NCBI RefSeq assembly: GCF_900163635.1
Contig: NZ_FUID01000015.1
Coordinates: forward strand, 1 to 64,000
Source: Leucobacter sp. 7(1)
Lineage (GTDB): Bacteria > Actinomycetota > Actinomycetes > Actinomycetales > Microbacteriaceae
Direction of reading: 5' to 3'
DNA length: 64,000 nt
The notes beneath the pieces were generated by a model. It searched no databases. It worked only from the letters and a program-made list of their open reading frames with translations, and had not been told where the DNA came from. This document shows, one piece after another, positions 30,200 through 39,440 of the stretch. Numbering within the stretch: position 1 is the stretch's first letter; each line of letters opens with the position of its first letter. Position numbers and translations under genes: made by a program.

Positions 30200-31393
30200 G
30201 TGGCGAAGGCCAAGTTCGAGCGGACCAAGCCGCACGTAAACATCGGAACGATCGGTCACGTCGACCACGGTAAGACGACTCTTACCGCGGCGATCTCGAA
30301 GACTCTCGCGGACAAGTTCCCGTCTGAGGTCAACGTGCAGCGTGATTTCGCAACGATCGATTCGGCTCCTGAGGAGCGCCAGCGCGGTATCACCATCAAC
30401 ATCTCGCACGTTGAGTACGAGACCGACAAGCGCCACTACGCTCACGTTGATGCACCCGGCCACGCCGACTACATCAAGAACATGATCACCGGTGCTGCTC
30501 AGATGGACGGCGCAATCCTCGTGGTTGCGGCGACCGACGGCATGATGGCTCAGACCAAGGAGCACATCCTGCTCGCAAAGCAGGTCGGCGTGCCGTACCT
30601 GCTCGTTGCGCTGAACAAGTGCGACCAGGTCGACGACGAGGAAATCCTCGAGCTCGTCGAGATGGAGGTCCGCGAGGAGCTCTCCAAGCAGGGTTACCCG
30701 GGAGACGACGTCCCCGTCGTCCGCGTTTCCGGCTACCAGGCACTCCAGGGCGAAGAGAAGTGGGTCAACTCCATTCTCGAGCTCATGGAAGCAGTGGACT
30801 CCAGCGTTCCGGACCCCGTCCGCGACAAGGACAAGCCCTTCCTGATGCCCGTTGAGGACGTCTTCACGATCACCGGTCGTGGAACCGTCGTCACCGGCCG
30901 CGCCGAGCGTGGCACGCTGAAGATCAACTCGGAAATCGAGATCGTGGGCCTGCGTCCGACGCAGAAGACCACCGTCACCGGTATCGAGATGTTCCACAAG
31001 CAGCTCGACGAGGCTTGGGCTGGCGAGAACTGTGGCCTCCTCCTCCGCGGCACCAAGCGCGAGGACGTTGAGCGCGGCCAGGTTATCGTTGCTCCGGGCT
31101 CGATCACCCCGCACACCAACTTCGAGGGGACCGCTTACATCCTCAAGAAGGAAGAGGGCGGCCGTCACAACCCGTTCGAGACGAACTACCGTCCGCAGTT
31201 CTACTTCCGTACGACTGACGTGACCGGTGTCATCACCCTGCCCGAGGACAAGCCGATGGTTATGCCCGGCGACACCACCGACATGACGGTCGAGCTGATC
31301 CAGCCGATCGCTATGGAGGATGGCCTCGGCTTCGCAATCCGTGAGGGTGGCCGCACCGTCGGCGCCGGCACGGTGACGAAGGTTCTCTCCTAA
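30200..31393 (+). CDS. tuf: Elongation factor Tu
   Basis: The 397-residue GTPase that delivers aminoacyl-tRNA to the ribosome. The P loop is [10 protein letters not shown]3 DAPGHADY and G4 NKCD; domains II and III are complete to the terminal VTKVLS. The start is GTG 30200 behind AGGAGGA. A strong intrinsic terminator follows, so this gene ends the str transcription unit. Confidence 0.98.
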   Translation: MAKAKFERTKPHVNIGTIGHVDHGKTTLTAAISKTLADKFPSEVNVQRDFATIDSAPEERQRGITINISHVEYETDKRHYAHVDAPGHADYIKNMITGAAQMDGAILVVAATDGMMAQTKEHILLAKQVGVPYLLVALNKCDQVDDEEILELVEMEVREELSKQGYPGDDVPVVRVSGYQALQGEEKWVNSILELMEAVDSSVPDPVRDKDKPFLMPVEDVFTITGRGTVVTGRAERGTLKINSEIEIVGLRPTQKTTVTGIEMFHKQLDEAWAGENCGLLLRGTKREDVERGQVIVAPGSITPHTNFEGTAYILKKEEGGRHNPFETNYRPQFYFRTTDVTGVITLPEDKPMVMPGDTTDMTVELIQPIAMEDGLGFAIREGGRTVGAGTVTKVLS

Positions 31394-31423
31394 GTCATCT
31401 GACGACGGAGACGGCCTCGGCCG

Positions 31424-31454
31424 AAAGCCCCCGGGAGAAATCCCGGGGGCTTTT
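31424..31454 (+). terminator. Intrinsic terminator after tuf
   Basis: A 13-bp perfect stem, AAAGCCCCCGGGA paired with TCCCGGGGGCTTT around a GAAA loop, ends in TTTT. It is a textbook Rho-independent terminator 30 bp after the tuf stop. Confidence 0.92.
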
Positions 31455-31559
31455 CCCGTTTCTCAGTGCCGCGGTGCGCCCGGGAGAAACGGGAGCGGTA
31501 TCCTCGAATGATGGACACCGCGTACCGGGTGCCCGCATCACCAACGAAATGGAGCACGA

Positions 31560-33359
31560 GTGCCGCAGACGGTAGGCGAGCGAATCGCGCACTTTGCACG
31601 GCAGTACGGCCTCCTCTTTGCGCTTGACGCGCTGGCCTGGGCTGTCGCAATCCTGGCGGCACTGGTGCTGCGGTTCGATTTCAACCTGCTCCGGATCCAC
31701 TGGGGCTGGACCCTGGTGGTGATCGGTGCCACTGCCCTGCTGCAGCTGATCGGCGGTTGGCTGTCCTGGCTCTACCGGAACCGCTATGCGGTGGGCAGCT
31801 TTGACGAGGTCCGTGCACTTGTTGTGTGCGTCGCCGGCGTGATGGTGCTTGCGTGGGTGGTCGCGTACCTTGTCGGTTACGGGAACGGGGTGCCTCGAAG
31901 CACAATGGTTATCGCCGCCCCGATCGCGTTCAGCCTGATGGGTGTGGCGCGATACATCTGTCGTCTCTCGAACGAGCGCAGTTTGATGCCTGGCGCAGAG
32001 GCTGAGCGGACGCTGCTGTACGGTGCCGGTTACCTGGGCGTTCAGACCGCGAAGCGGCTGCTGACCGACGCCGCCGGATCGGCCCTTCCGGTCGGCTTTA
32101 TCGATGACGATCCGACGAAACGCAACCAGGAGGTGCGCGGCGTGCGCGTGCTCGGCGGGTTCGACGATCTCGCCGAGGTGGCGCGCGACACGCGTGCGAC
32201 CCGATTGATTGTGTGCATCGGCGATGCGGATGCCGCGATGATGCGTCGTGTCGACGAGGCCGCGGATCGCGCCGGAATGTCAGCGATGGTGCTGCCGCCG
32301 CTTGAGCAGATCCTGCGCAACTCCTCGGCAATTTCCGATGTTCGTGCCCTTTCCATCGAGGATCTCATCGGCCGCCATCCCGTGCGTCTCGAGACCGAGT
32401 CCATCGCGGAATATCTCCAGGACAAGCGAGTGCTCGTTACGGGTGCGGGCGGTTCCATAGGATCGGAGCTGTGCCGTCAGCTTGCCCGCTTCGCCCCGCG
32501 CGAGCTGATCATGCTCGACCGGGATGAGACCGCGCTCCAGGAGAGTCAGCTCGCGATCAGCGGGCACGGGCTCCTCGACACAAACGACGTCGTGCTCGCG
32601 GACATCCGAGACGCCGAAACGATCCGCCAGCTCTTCGTCGAACGCCAGCCCGAGGTTGTATTCCACGCCGCAGCGCTGAAGCACCTGCCGATGCTCGAAC
32701 AGTACCCGGACGAGGCGTGGAAAACCAATGTGCTGGGCACGCTCAACGTGTTGCAGGCCGCCCGGGAAGCGGGCGTGGGCACCTTCGTGAACATCTCCAC
32801 GGACAAAGCGGCAAACCCGACAAGCGTGCTCGGCCACTCGAAGCGTGTGGCCGAGAAACTGACAGCCTGGATGGCGGAGCAGACCGGCCAGCGCTACCTC
32901 TCGGTGCGCTTTGGCAACGTGATCGGCAGCCGCGGGTCGATGCTGCCCACGTTCCGTGCGCTGATCGAAGCGGGGGGTCCGATCACCGTGACTCACCCGG
33001 ACGTGACTCGGTTCTTCATGACAATCCCCGAGGCATGTCAGCTCGTGGTCCAGGCCGGCGGTATCGGGCGTCCCGGAGAAGTCTTGATCCTCGATATGGG
33101 GGAGCCTGTCAAGATTCTTGACGTCGCACAGCGCATGGTCGCGCAGTCGGGCAAGGACATCGACATTGTCTTTACCGGGCTTCGGCACGGCGAGAAACTG
33201 CACGAGGAACTTGTGGGTCGAGGCGAGGGCAATAAACGCCCCTTCCACCCCAAGATCACGCACGCGCACGTGGACACGATCTCCCCGGAGGTGCTGAACC
33301 ACGAGGGGTGGGTTGCACGAATGAACCTGACGGAAGCTGCCGAGGAGCGAGTCCAGTGA
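31560..33359 (+). CDS. CapD/FlaA1-type nucleoside-diphosphate-sugar epimerase/dehydratase
   Basis: A 599-residue membrane-bound short-chain dehydrogenase for polysaccharide precursors. Four membrane segments occupy about residues 10-125, followed by a first Rossmann-like domain (LLYGAGYLGVQTAKRLL) and the catalytic domain with VTGAGGSIGSELCRQLA near residue 294. The active-site region is STDKAANPTSVLGHSKRVAE. Relatives (WbpM, CapD, FlaA1) are UDP-GlcNAc 4,6-dehydratases or C4 epimerases that prepare sugars for capsule, wall or glycoprotein. The start is GTG 31560. It overlaps the next gene by GTGA. Confidence 0.85.
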   Translation: MPQTVGERIAHFARQYGLLFALDALAWAVAILAALVLRFDFNLLRIHWGWTLVVIGATALLQLIGGWLSWLYRNRYAVGSFDEVRALVVCVAGVMVLAWVVAYLVGYGNGVPRSTMVIAAPIAFSLMGVARYICRLSNERSLMPGAEAERTLLYGAGYLGVQTAKRLLTDAAGSALPVGFIDDDPTKRNQEVRGVRVLGGFDDLAEVARDTRATRLIVCIGDADAAMMRRVDEAADRAGMSAMVLPPLEQILRNSSAISDVRALSIEDLIGRHPVRLETESIAEYLQDKRVLVTGAGGSIGSELCRQLARFAPRELIMLDRDETALQESQLAISGHGLLDTNDVVLADIRDAETIRQLFVERQPEVVFHAAALKHLPMLEQYPDEAWKTNVLGTLNVLQAAREAGVGTFVNISTDKAANPTSVLGHSKRVAEKLTAWMAEQTGQRYLSVRFGNVIGSRGSMLPTFRALIEAGGPITVTHPDVTRFFMTIPEACQLVVQAGGIGRPGEVLILDMGEPVKILDVAQRMVAQSGKDIDIVFTGLRHGEKLHEELVGRGEGNKRPFHPKITHAHVDTISPEVLNHEGWVARMNLTEAAEERVQ

Positions 33360-34453
33360 GCCCGCTTATCGTTGCCCTGATTGCCGGGGGAGTGACGCTC
33401 GCGCTCAGCCTCACACTCCCGCTCGCGGTGAAGCCGCTGCTCGTCCGGCTGGGCATCATGGATGTTCCGAACGCCCGGTCTTCCCACGAACGTCCCGTGT
33501 TGCGCGGACTTGGGCTCGCGGTGCTCCTTGCGATGGCGCTCGGCACCGGAATCGCGCTCATCCTGTTCGCGCGCCCCGGTTGGGGTGGGCACGCGGTCTG
33601 GGACGCGCTGCTTGTCATCGGTGTTGGATCCCTGCTTGCTGGCCTTCTCGGGTTGACCGAGGACCTGCGGGGGCTGAGCGTCCCCGTGCGCAGCGCAGCT
33701 CTGCTCCTGATTGCCGCGGGCTCAGCGATTGGCGTACTCGTGGCCGCCGATGGTGAGACCGGGCTCGGTCACGGGCCGGGGCTGAGCGGCCTCGCCGGAA
33801 CCGGGCTGGAGGGGCTCTCGCTCCCGCTCTGGGGGAGTGCCCTGCTTGTGGCGTATGCGGTGCTGTTCATTTCGAGCTACATCAACGTCGCAAACTTCAT
33901 GGATGGCCTGAACGGTATTAGCGGGTTCCACGGCGTGATCGCCGGGCTCACGTTCGCGGCCTGCGGGGCATTTGTCGACATGCCCTGGCTCCTTGCAGCC
34001 GGTCTCATTCTCGCTGCGGGCTTCGCCGGGTTCCTCCCGTGGAACCTCACCAAACCAGGCGCGTTCCTCGGCGACGTGGGGAGCTACCTCCTTGGCGGGG
34101 CAACCGCCCTCACCAGCTTTGCCGCGCTCGTTGCGGGGGCACCGCTTCTCGCCACGATCGGGCCGATGGTGATCTACTTTGGCGACGTCGGGGTGACGCT
34201 TGCGAAGCGCGTTCGCGCGGGCAAGCGTTGGGACGAGCCGCACAAGGAGCACACGTACCAGCGGATCCAGCAACTCGGCTACTCCCACGTGCAGGCCTCC
34301 GGGATCACCGCTGCCTGCACACTTGCCGCGTCGCTACTCGGACTCGCCTCGTTCTTCACCGGCCTCTGGGGCACGCTGTTCCTGCTCGCGGGCGGGCTCG
34401 CGGTCCTCGTGGTGTATCTCGCGCTCCCCAAGCTCCTCCCTCACCGCGCCTAA
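33356..34453 (+). CDS. WecA/MraY-type polyprenyl-phosphate sugar-phosphate transferase
   Basis: A 365-residue integral membrane glycosyltransferase (family 4) that attaches a sugar-1-phosphate to a polyprenyl phosphate, the first committed step of a surface glycan. It has about ten hydrophobic segments, the catalytic Asp motifs NFMDGLNGISG and FLGDVGSYLLG, and the cytoplasmic His motif EPHKEHTYQRI. The GTG start at 33356 is coupled to the upstream sugar-nucleotide enzyme, which may supply its substrate. A C-terminal pair of helices follows the last motif. Confidence 0.85.
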   Translation: MSPLIVALIAGGVTLALSLTLPLAVKPLLVRLGIMDVPNARSSHERPVLRGLGLAVLLAMALGTGIALILFARPGWGGHAVWDALLVIGVGSLLAGLLGLTEDLRGLSVPVRSAALLLIAAGSAIGVLVAADGETGLGHGPGLSGLAGTGLEGLSLPLWGSALLVAYAVLFISSYINVANFMDGLNGISGFHGVIAGLTFAACGAFVDMPWLLAAGLILAAGFAGFLPWNLTKPGAFLGDVGSYLLGGATALTSFAALVAGAPLLATIGPMVIYFGDVGVTLAKRVRAGKRWDEPHKEHTYQRIQQLGYSHVQASGITAACTLAASLLGLASFFTGLWGTLFLLAGGLAVLVVYLALPKLLPHRA

Positions 34454-34458
34454 TCGCC

Positions 34459-34503
34459 CCGCGCCTACATACACCGCGCCTACACACACCTCGCCTGCAT
34501 ACA
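34459..34503 (+). repeat. Three tandem 15-bp units after the glycosyltransferase gene
   Basis: Units CCGCGCCTACATACA, CCGCGCCTACACACA and CCTCGCCTGCATACA follow the stop codon directly. A second short array (7-bp units GTGGCCT/GAGGCCT) lies at 34563-34590, so a 23-bp hairpin is framed by minisatellites in this convergent gap. Confidence 0.75.
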
Positions 34504-34504
34504 C

Positions 34505-34560
34505 CGAAGGGTGAGTTGTGGCTGCTTCACGGTCGGGAAGCAGCCACAACTCACCCTTCG
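34505..34560. terminator. Perfect 23-bp inverted repeat between convergent genes
   Basis: The arms 34505-34527 and 34538-34560 are perfectly complementary over 23 bp (CGAAGGGTGAGTTGTGGCTG onward) with a 10-nt loop CACGGTCGGG. It lies between the plus-strand glycosyltransferase and the minus-strand SLH protein, the right place for a two-way terminator. There is no T run, so Rho-independent function is not assured. Confidence 0.7.
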
Positions 34561-34589
34561 ATGTGGCCTGTGGCCTGAGGCCTGAGGCG

Positions 34590-37049
34590 TTAGCGGCCGT
34601 CGGCGCGGAACAGGAACGCGGCCATTGCCTCGCGTGTCACGTTACTCTTCGGTGCGTAGATCGGCTTCCCGCTGGGCTGCATGATCCCCGTGGAGAGGCC
34701 GCTCGTGGACATCCACGCGATCTCCTTGTAGAACTTCTGGCCCACGGTGATGTCCTGGAAGGGGGATGCGCTTGGAGCCGAGGGCTTCGATCCCGTGTCC
34801 AGCCTGTACATGAACGCGGCCATTGCTTCGCGGGTGACCCCGTCCTTAGGCTGATACGTTCGCGTGCCGTTTGGCTGCTTCACGCCTGTGGAGATGCCCT
34901 GGTCGTACATCCAGGAGATCTCCTTGTAGAACTTGTCCCCGGGCTTCACGTCGGTGAACTGTGACTTCGCGGGGGCCCGGTAGTCAGCTTCCGCGTGGAT
35001 GCGGAACAAGAACGCGGCCATCGCCTCACGTGTGACGTTGACCTTCGGTTGGTACGCGCGGGTACCATCGGGCTGGCTCACTCCCGTCGAGACACCCGTA
35101 TCGAACATCCAAGCGATTTCCTTGAAGAACTTGTCATTCGGTTTCATGTCACTGAACGGCGAGGTCTTCGGCGGCACATAGTCGGCCTTCGCGACTGCGG
35201 CGGTGGCGGCGGAGGTCTTCGATGCGGTTGTGTACCCGGTTTTGGTGCCGGTGACCTTTACGGAGAGCTTCTTGCCGGTGTCGGCTGTGGTGGCCTGGTA
35301 GGTGGTGCCGGTGGCACCGGTGATAGCGCTGCCGTCGCGGAGCCATTGGGTGGCGAGCTTGTCCGGTGCGGGTGTCCAGGTGCCGGGCTTCACGGTGAGG
35401 GTCTCGCCGACCTTTGCCGTGCCGGTGATGGTGGGCGTAGGCGTTGCCGTGAAGTTCAGCGGGTCGGCTTCGGCGACCGCGGCGGTGGCGGCGGAGGTCT
35501 GCGATGCGGTCGTGTACCCGGTTTTGGTGCCGGTGACCTTTACGGAGAGCTTCTTGCCGGTGTCGGCTGTGGTGGCCTGGTAGGTGGTGCCGGTGGCACC
35601 GGTGATAGCGCTGCCGTCGCGGAGCCATTGGGTGGCGAGCTTGTCCGGTGCGGGTGTCCAGGTGCCGGGCTTCACGGTGAGGGTCTCGCCGACCTTTGCC
35701 GTGCCGGTGATGGTGGGCGTAGGCGTTGCCGTGAAGTTCAGCGGGTCGGCTTCGGCGACCGCGGCGGTGGCGGCGGAGGTCTTCGATGCGGTCGTGTACC
35801 CGGTTTTGGTGCCGGTGACCTTCACGGAGAGCTTCTTGCCGGTGTCGGCGGTCGTGGACTGGTAGGTGGTGCCGGTGGCACCGGTGATGGCGGTGCCGTC
35901 GCGGAGCCACTGGGTGGCGAGGGTGACCGGAGCGGGCCCCCAGGCTCCGGGGACCGCAGTCAGCGTCTGCCCGACCTTTGCCGTGCCGGTGATGGTCGGC
36001 GTGGGCGCGGTGAGCGCACCTGCCGTCACAGCCGCGGAGGGTGTGCTGTAGCGGTATGCCTTGCGGTAGTCGGTTTTTGATCCGGACACTATGAGCTGCA
36101 GCTGCTTTCCGACGTCCGCGCTCGTCGGAACGTAGCTCGGGCCCGTGGCACCCGGAACAGGCTCACCCATCTCGCCCTCCATGCGGTACCACTCGTAGCT
36201 CAGCGTGTCCGCAGCAGGCTGCCAGGTCCCGATATTTGCGGTGAACGCGGTGCCGACCCGGGGAGTGCCGGAGAACGTCGGGTTCGGGGCGGTGAAGGAG
36301 CGTTTGATGAGATAGTTGATCCCCGTGAGATCGCTCGCGCCCACGGAGATCGGGGCGGGATCACCCCAGGGCTCTTCGCTCCCGTAGTTGTACACCTCAT
36401 CGGGGAGCACATCGTCTTCAACGTAAATGTTGAGCGAGTACGTGCCCGGCGTGTACTTCGGCGTCGTGTAACTGACGGGGGCCTCGCCGGACCCGTCGTA
36501 GATCTGAGAGTTCTTGTGCCGCCACTCGCCCTCGAGGAGTTCGTACACGGTGATGACCAGGCGATCGTAGCCCTGAACGTCGATCGTTCCGCTGATGCGC
36601 GACGTGGGCGGTGCGTAGGCGAAGGTGACGTTCGTCGTCTGCCCCGCGGCGACCGCGAACGTCGTGGGGCCCGCGGTGGGGCGCAGCGTCTGCACGCTCA
36701 CGTCGGTGTTCCCGTTGCGTTCCTTCATGGTCACCCGGTAGTTTCCCGGCGGGACGTCATCGCGGGAAAAATCGCCGTTCGCGGTGATCGGGCTCGAGCT
36801 GAGCCCCAGCTTCTCGTCTTGTGAATCGATCTGTAGCTGGTACCGCGTGGGATCGACGCCCGCAGGGAAATTGATGTGCCCCGCGATGGTCCCCGGTGCC
36901 GCGGCCTCGGTCGTCACGGCCGAGGCCGCGGTGGGTGAACTGAGCGCTCCGAAAGCTGCGGTGGCAACAACTGCTGCTGCCGCCAAGACCCCGACGATGC
37001 GGTGTCGGATCCCCTTCGCTCGTCTCAATGATCGTGTATTTCCTTGCAT
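34590..37049 (-). CDS. Secreted surface protein with Ig-like repeats and three SLH-like domains
   Basis: An 819-residue exported protein. The N terminus has a basic signal peptide (to about residue 44, ending ASA). Two carboxypeptidase-regulatory-like beta domains follow, then repeated immunoglobulin-like modules with the pattern PTITGTAKVGETLTV, QWLRDG, TADTGKKLSVKVTGTKTGY. From about residue 625 there are three units of about 66 residues with the SLH-like pattern F-D, F-KEI-WM, G-STG and VTREAMAAFLFR, which should bind secondary wall polymer. No LPXTG signal is present. The adjacent glycan genes may make the polymer it binds (inference). GTG/ATG choice is clear: ATG 37049 with GGGAGGGG upstream. 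Confidence 0.85.
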   Translation of the reverse strand: MQGNTRSLRRAKGIRHRIVGVLAAAAVVATAAFGALSSPTAASAVTTEAAAPGTIAGHINFPAGVDPTRYQLQIDSQDEKLGLSSSPITANGDFSRDDVPPGNYRVTMKERNGNTDVSVQTLRPTAGPTTFAVAAGQTTNVTFAYAPPTSRISGTIDVQGYDRLVITVYELLEGEWRHKNSQIYDGSGEAPVSYTTPKYTPGTYSLNIYVEDDVLPDEVYNYGSEEPWGDPAPISVGASDLTGINYLIKRSFTAPNPTFSGTPRVGTAFTANIGTWQPAADTLSYEWYRMEGEMGEPVPGATGPSYVPTSADVGKQLQLIVSGSKTDYRKAYRYSTPSAAVTAGALTAPTPTITGTAKVGQTLTAVPGAWGPAPVTLATQWLRDGTAITGATGTTYQSTTADTGKKLSVKVTGTKTGYTTASKTSAATAAVAEADPLNFTATPTPTITGTAKVGETLTVKPGTWTPAPDKLATQWLRDGSAITGATGTTYQATTADTGKKLSVKVTGTKTGYTTASQTSAATAAVAEADPLNFTATPTPTITGTAKVGETLTVKPGTWTPAPDKLATQWLRDGSAITGATGTTYQATTADTGKKLSVKVTGTKTGYTTASKTSAATAAVAKADYVPPKTSPFSDMKPNDKFFKEIAWMFDTGVSTGVSQPDGTRAYQPKVNVTREAMAAFLFRIHAEADYRAPAKSQFTDVKPGDKFYKEISWMYDQGISTGVKQPNGTRTYQPKDGVTREAMAAFMYRLDTGSKPSAPSASPFQDITVGQKFYKEIAWMSTSGLSTGIMQPSGKPIYAPKSNVTREAMAAFLFRADGR
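35181..36026 (-). repeat. Three tandem 282-bp coding repeats in the SLH protein
   Basis: Units begin at 35181, 35463 and 35745 with an exact 282-bp period (94 codons). The first two differ only in the first 50 bp or so, and from 35230 to 35462 the match with 35512-35744 appears complete. The third is clearly diverged. The near identity indicates recent duplication or gene conversion. Confidence 0.9.
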
Positions 37050-37491
37050 GGGATCCCCTCCCGGTTATGTGCCCTGGGCAGGAAAAGAATAGTCGGATGA
37101 AGTGTTCGGCACACTACCCAGGCGTAAGAATCCGGCAACTCGGATTTGCGACACGCCCGGGTTGCACGGTCTTGGGTCCGTGTGTCAGAATAGACAGGTT
37201 CAGTACTCCACGCTTCGGTGTGGATCACTGCCAGGCAGTGCATAAGACCCGGTTCGCCGGGATTAGGCCGCGGGTAGCGAACGCAACCTGCACGGCAATG
37301 GATGGTCAGACGTGAGTCCGGCCATTTTTGTACGTGTGGGGCCACTCTCGGGTGGTTTTGACAGGTGAACAGAGACCCAGCACAGTGCGCTTCCTTGGAA
37401 GCGTGGCGCCAGGGCGCTGGTACGTAAGACGTCCAATGCCGCGATCCCGTTTTGGGGGAGTGGTACGACGCAAGTAGAAAGTAGAGATGTC
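37050..37491 (+). promoter_or_regulatory. S10 operon promoter and long structured leader
   Basis: A 442-bp divergent gap. A promoter TTGCAC (37162-37167), 18-bp spacer, CAGAAT (37186-37191) would give a leader of about 290 nt. The leader starts with three hairpins in a row: 37208-37223 (TTCG loop), 37226-37240 and 37248-37261 (CCCGG-TTCG-CCGGG). Further on CAATGG...CCATTTTTG (37296-37330) could form an attenuator-like stem with a T run. On the minus strand AGAATA (37086-37091) reads TATTCT and may be the -10 box of the SLH gene. Confidence 0.5.
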
Positions 37492-37800
37492 ATGGCGGGA
37501 CAGAAGATCCGCATTCGACTGAAGTCGTATGACCACGAGGTCATCGACAACTCCGCACGGAAGATTGTTGACACGGTGACCCGCGCGGGTGCAACCGTGA
37601 TCGGCCCCGTGCCGCTCCCCACGGAGAAGAACGTGATCGCAGTGATCCGTTCGCCCCACAAGTACAAGGACAGCCGCGAGCACTTTGAAAAGCGCACGCA
37701 CAAGCGTCTGATCGACATCGTCGATCCCACGCCCAAGGCCGTCGATTCGCTCATGCGTCTCGATCTCCCGGCTGATGTCAACATCGAGATCAAGCTCTAG
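37492..37800 (+). CDS. rpsJ: 30S ribosomal protein S10
   Basis: A 102-residue small-subunit head protein, also the NusE transcription factor. [19 protein letters not shown] is the standard N terminus. It starts at ATG 37492 after a weak GTAGAG. First gene of the S10 operon, preceded by a long leader; rplC follows after 13 bp. Confidence 0.97.
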   Translation: MAGQKIRIRLKSYDHEVIDNSARKIVDTVTRAGATVIGPVPLPTEKNVIAVIRSPHKYKDSREHFEKRTHKRLIDIVDPTPKAVDSLMRLDLPADVNIEIKL

Positions 37801-37813
37801 GGGGGATCGAATC

Positions 37814-38467
37814 ATGGCTGTAGAGCACAATGTGAAGGGTCTTCTGGGCACCAAGCTCGGTATGACGCAGGTCTGGGACGCGGATGGCAAGGTTATCCCT
37901 GTCACCGTGATCGAGGTCGCACCGAACGTGATCACGCAGATCCGTACCCCCGAGGTCGACGGCTACAACGCCGTGCAGATCGCCGCGGGCGCGATTGATC
38001 CGCGCAAGGTCAACAAGCCGGCTGCAGGTCACTTCGAGAAGGCCGGCGTTACGCCGCGCCGTCACGTGACCGAGATTCGGACCGCTGACGCGGCCGAGTA
38101 CGCGCTGGGTCAGGAGCTCACCGTAGAGGGCACCTTCGAAGCCGGTCAGCAGATCGATGTCGTGGGCACCTCGAAGGGCAAGGGCTTCGCGGGCACGATG
38201 AAGCGTCACAACTTCAAGGGTGTGTCGGCATCGCACGGCGCACACCGCAACCACCGTAAGCCCGGTTCCATCGGCGGCGCTGCGACCCCCGGTCGCGTGT
38301 TCCGTGGTCAGAAGATGGCCGGACGCATGGGTGGCGAGCGCGTCACCGTGCAGAACCTGACCGTGCAGGCGATTGACGCCGACAAGGGTCTCATCCTCGT
38401 TAAGGGTGCGGTTCCCGGTGCGCGCGGTCGTCTCGTATTCGTTCGCAACGCAGTGAAGGGGGCGTAG
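37814..38467 (+). CDS. rplC: 50S ribosomal protein L3
   Basis: A 217-residue early-assembly protein near the peptidyl transferase centre. The start is ATG 37814 ([20 protein letters not shown]), preceded by AGGGGGG; an in-frame ATG at 37775 inside rpsJ is rejected. The conserved loop region [16 protein letters not shown] and [14 protein letters not shown] are present. Confidence 0.97.
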   Translation: MAVEHNVKGLLGTKLGMTQVWDADGKVIPVTVIEVAPNVITQIRTPEVDGYNAVQIAAGAIDPRKVNKPAAGHFEKAGVTPRRHVTEIRTADAAEYALGQELTVEGTFEAGQQIDVVGTSKGKGFAGTMKRHNFKGVSASHGAHRNHRKPGSIGGAATPGRVFRGQKMAGRMGGERVTVQNLTVQAIDADKGLILVKGAVPGARGRLVFVRNAVKGA

Positions 38468-38470
38468 TTC

Positions 38471-39124
38471 ATGACTACCGCTACCAAGCTCGAGGTGCTC
38501 GACGCGAAGGGCAAGAAGGCTGGGTCGGTTGACCTGCCCGAGGCGATCTTCGGTGCCGAGACCAACGTCCCGCTGATCCACCAGGTGGTCACCGCTCAGC
38601 TCGCTGCTGCGCGTCAGGGCACGCACAAGGTCAAGAACCGTGGCGAGGTGTCCGGTTCGGGTGCCAAGCCGCACAAGCAGAAGGGCACCGGCCGCGCTCG
38701 TCAGGGTTCGGTCCGTATGCCTCAGCACCGCGGCGGCGGCGTCGTTCATGGGCCCGTGCCCCGCGATTACTCGCAGCGCACCCCCAAGAAGATGATCGCA
38801 GCAGCTCTCCGCGGCCTGCTCTCGGATCGCGCTCGCGCGAACCGTCTGCACGTCGTTGATGGCTTCGGCATCGGTGAGAAGCCCAGCACGAAGACGGCAC
38901 GCGAGTTCCTCGCTCAGGTCGCTCCGGGCAAGCGCGTACTCGTGGTCGTTGACCGCGCGGACGAGCTCACCCCCCTCAGCGTGCGCAACCTGCCGTTCGT
39001 GCACGTGCTGTTCCAGGATCAGCTCAACGCTTACGACGTAGTCGTCAGCGACGATCTCGTCTTCACCAAGGCTGCCTTCGACCAGTTCGTTGCCGGCCGT
39101 GCCGCTCAGGAGGACTCGAAGTGA
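38471..39124 (+). CDS. rplD: 50S ribosomal protein L4
   Basis: A 217-residue exit-tunnel protein, with the tunnel loop [17 protein letters not shown]. In E. coli L4 also represses the S10 operon by acting on its leader; whether that holds here is unknown. The stop overlaps the GTG of rplW. Confidence 0.97.
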   Translation: MTTATKLEVLDAKGKKAGSVDLPEAIFGAETNVPLIHQVVTAQLAAARQGTHKVKNRGEVSGSGAKPHKQKGTGRARQGSVRMPQHRGGGVVHGPVPRDYSQRTPKKMIAAALRGLLSDRARANRLHVVDGFGIGEKPSTKTAREFLAQVAPGKRVLVVVDRADELTPLSVRNLPFVHVLFQDQLNAYDVVVSDDLVFTKAAFDQFVAGRAAQEDSK

Positions 39125-39420
39125 GCCTGAACAAGTCTGCACACGACGTCATCATTCGCCCCATCGTGTCCGAGAAGAGCTACGGCCTCATCGACGCGAA
39201 CGGTCAGTACACCTTTGAGGTTGCTCCGACGGCGAACAAGTCCGAGATCAAGCTCGCCATCGAGCAGGTCTTCAGTGTCAAGGTCCAGAAGGTTCGTACG
39301 CTGAACCGCAAGGGCAAGACCCGCCGCACCAAGTTCGGTGCGGGCAAGCGCAAGGACACGAAGCGTGCCATCGTCACGCTGAAGTCCGGCTCCATCGACA
39401 TCTTCACGGCTGCGCTGTAG
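39121..39420 (+). CDS. rplW: 50S ribosomal protein L23
   Basis: A 99-residue protein at the tunnel exit that docks trigger factor and [21 protein letters not shown] is the family N terminus. GTG 39121 overlaps the rplD stop by four bases, so translation is coupled. Confidence 0.97.
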   Translation: MSLNKSAHDVIIRPIVSEKSYGLIDANGQYTFEVAPTANKSEIKLAIEQVFSVKVQKVRTLNRKGKTRRTKFGAGKRKDTKRAIVTLKSGSIDIFTAAL

Positions 39421-39440
39421 AAGGGGCGAAAAGGAACATT

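Noticed and set aside
35302-35865. Two identical 93-codon frames on the plus strand
   Set aside because: They are antisense shadows of the 282-bp repeats of the SLH protein.
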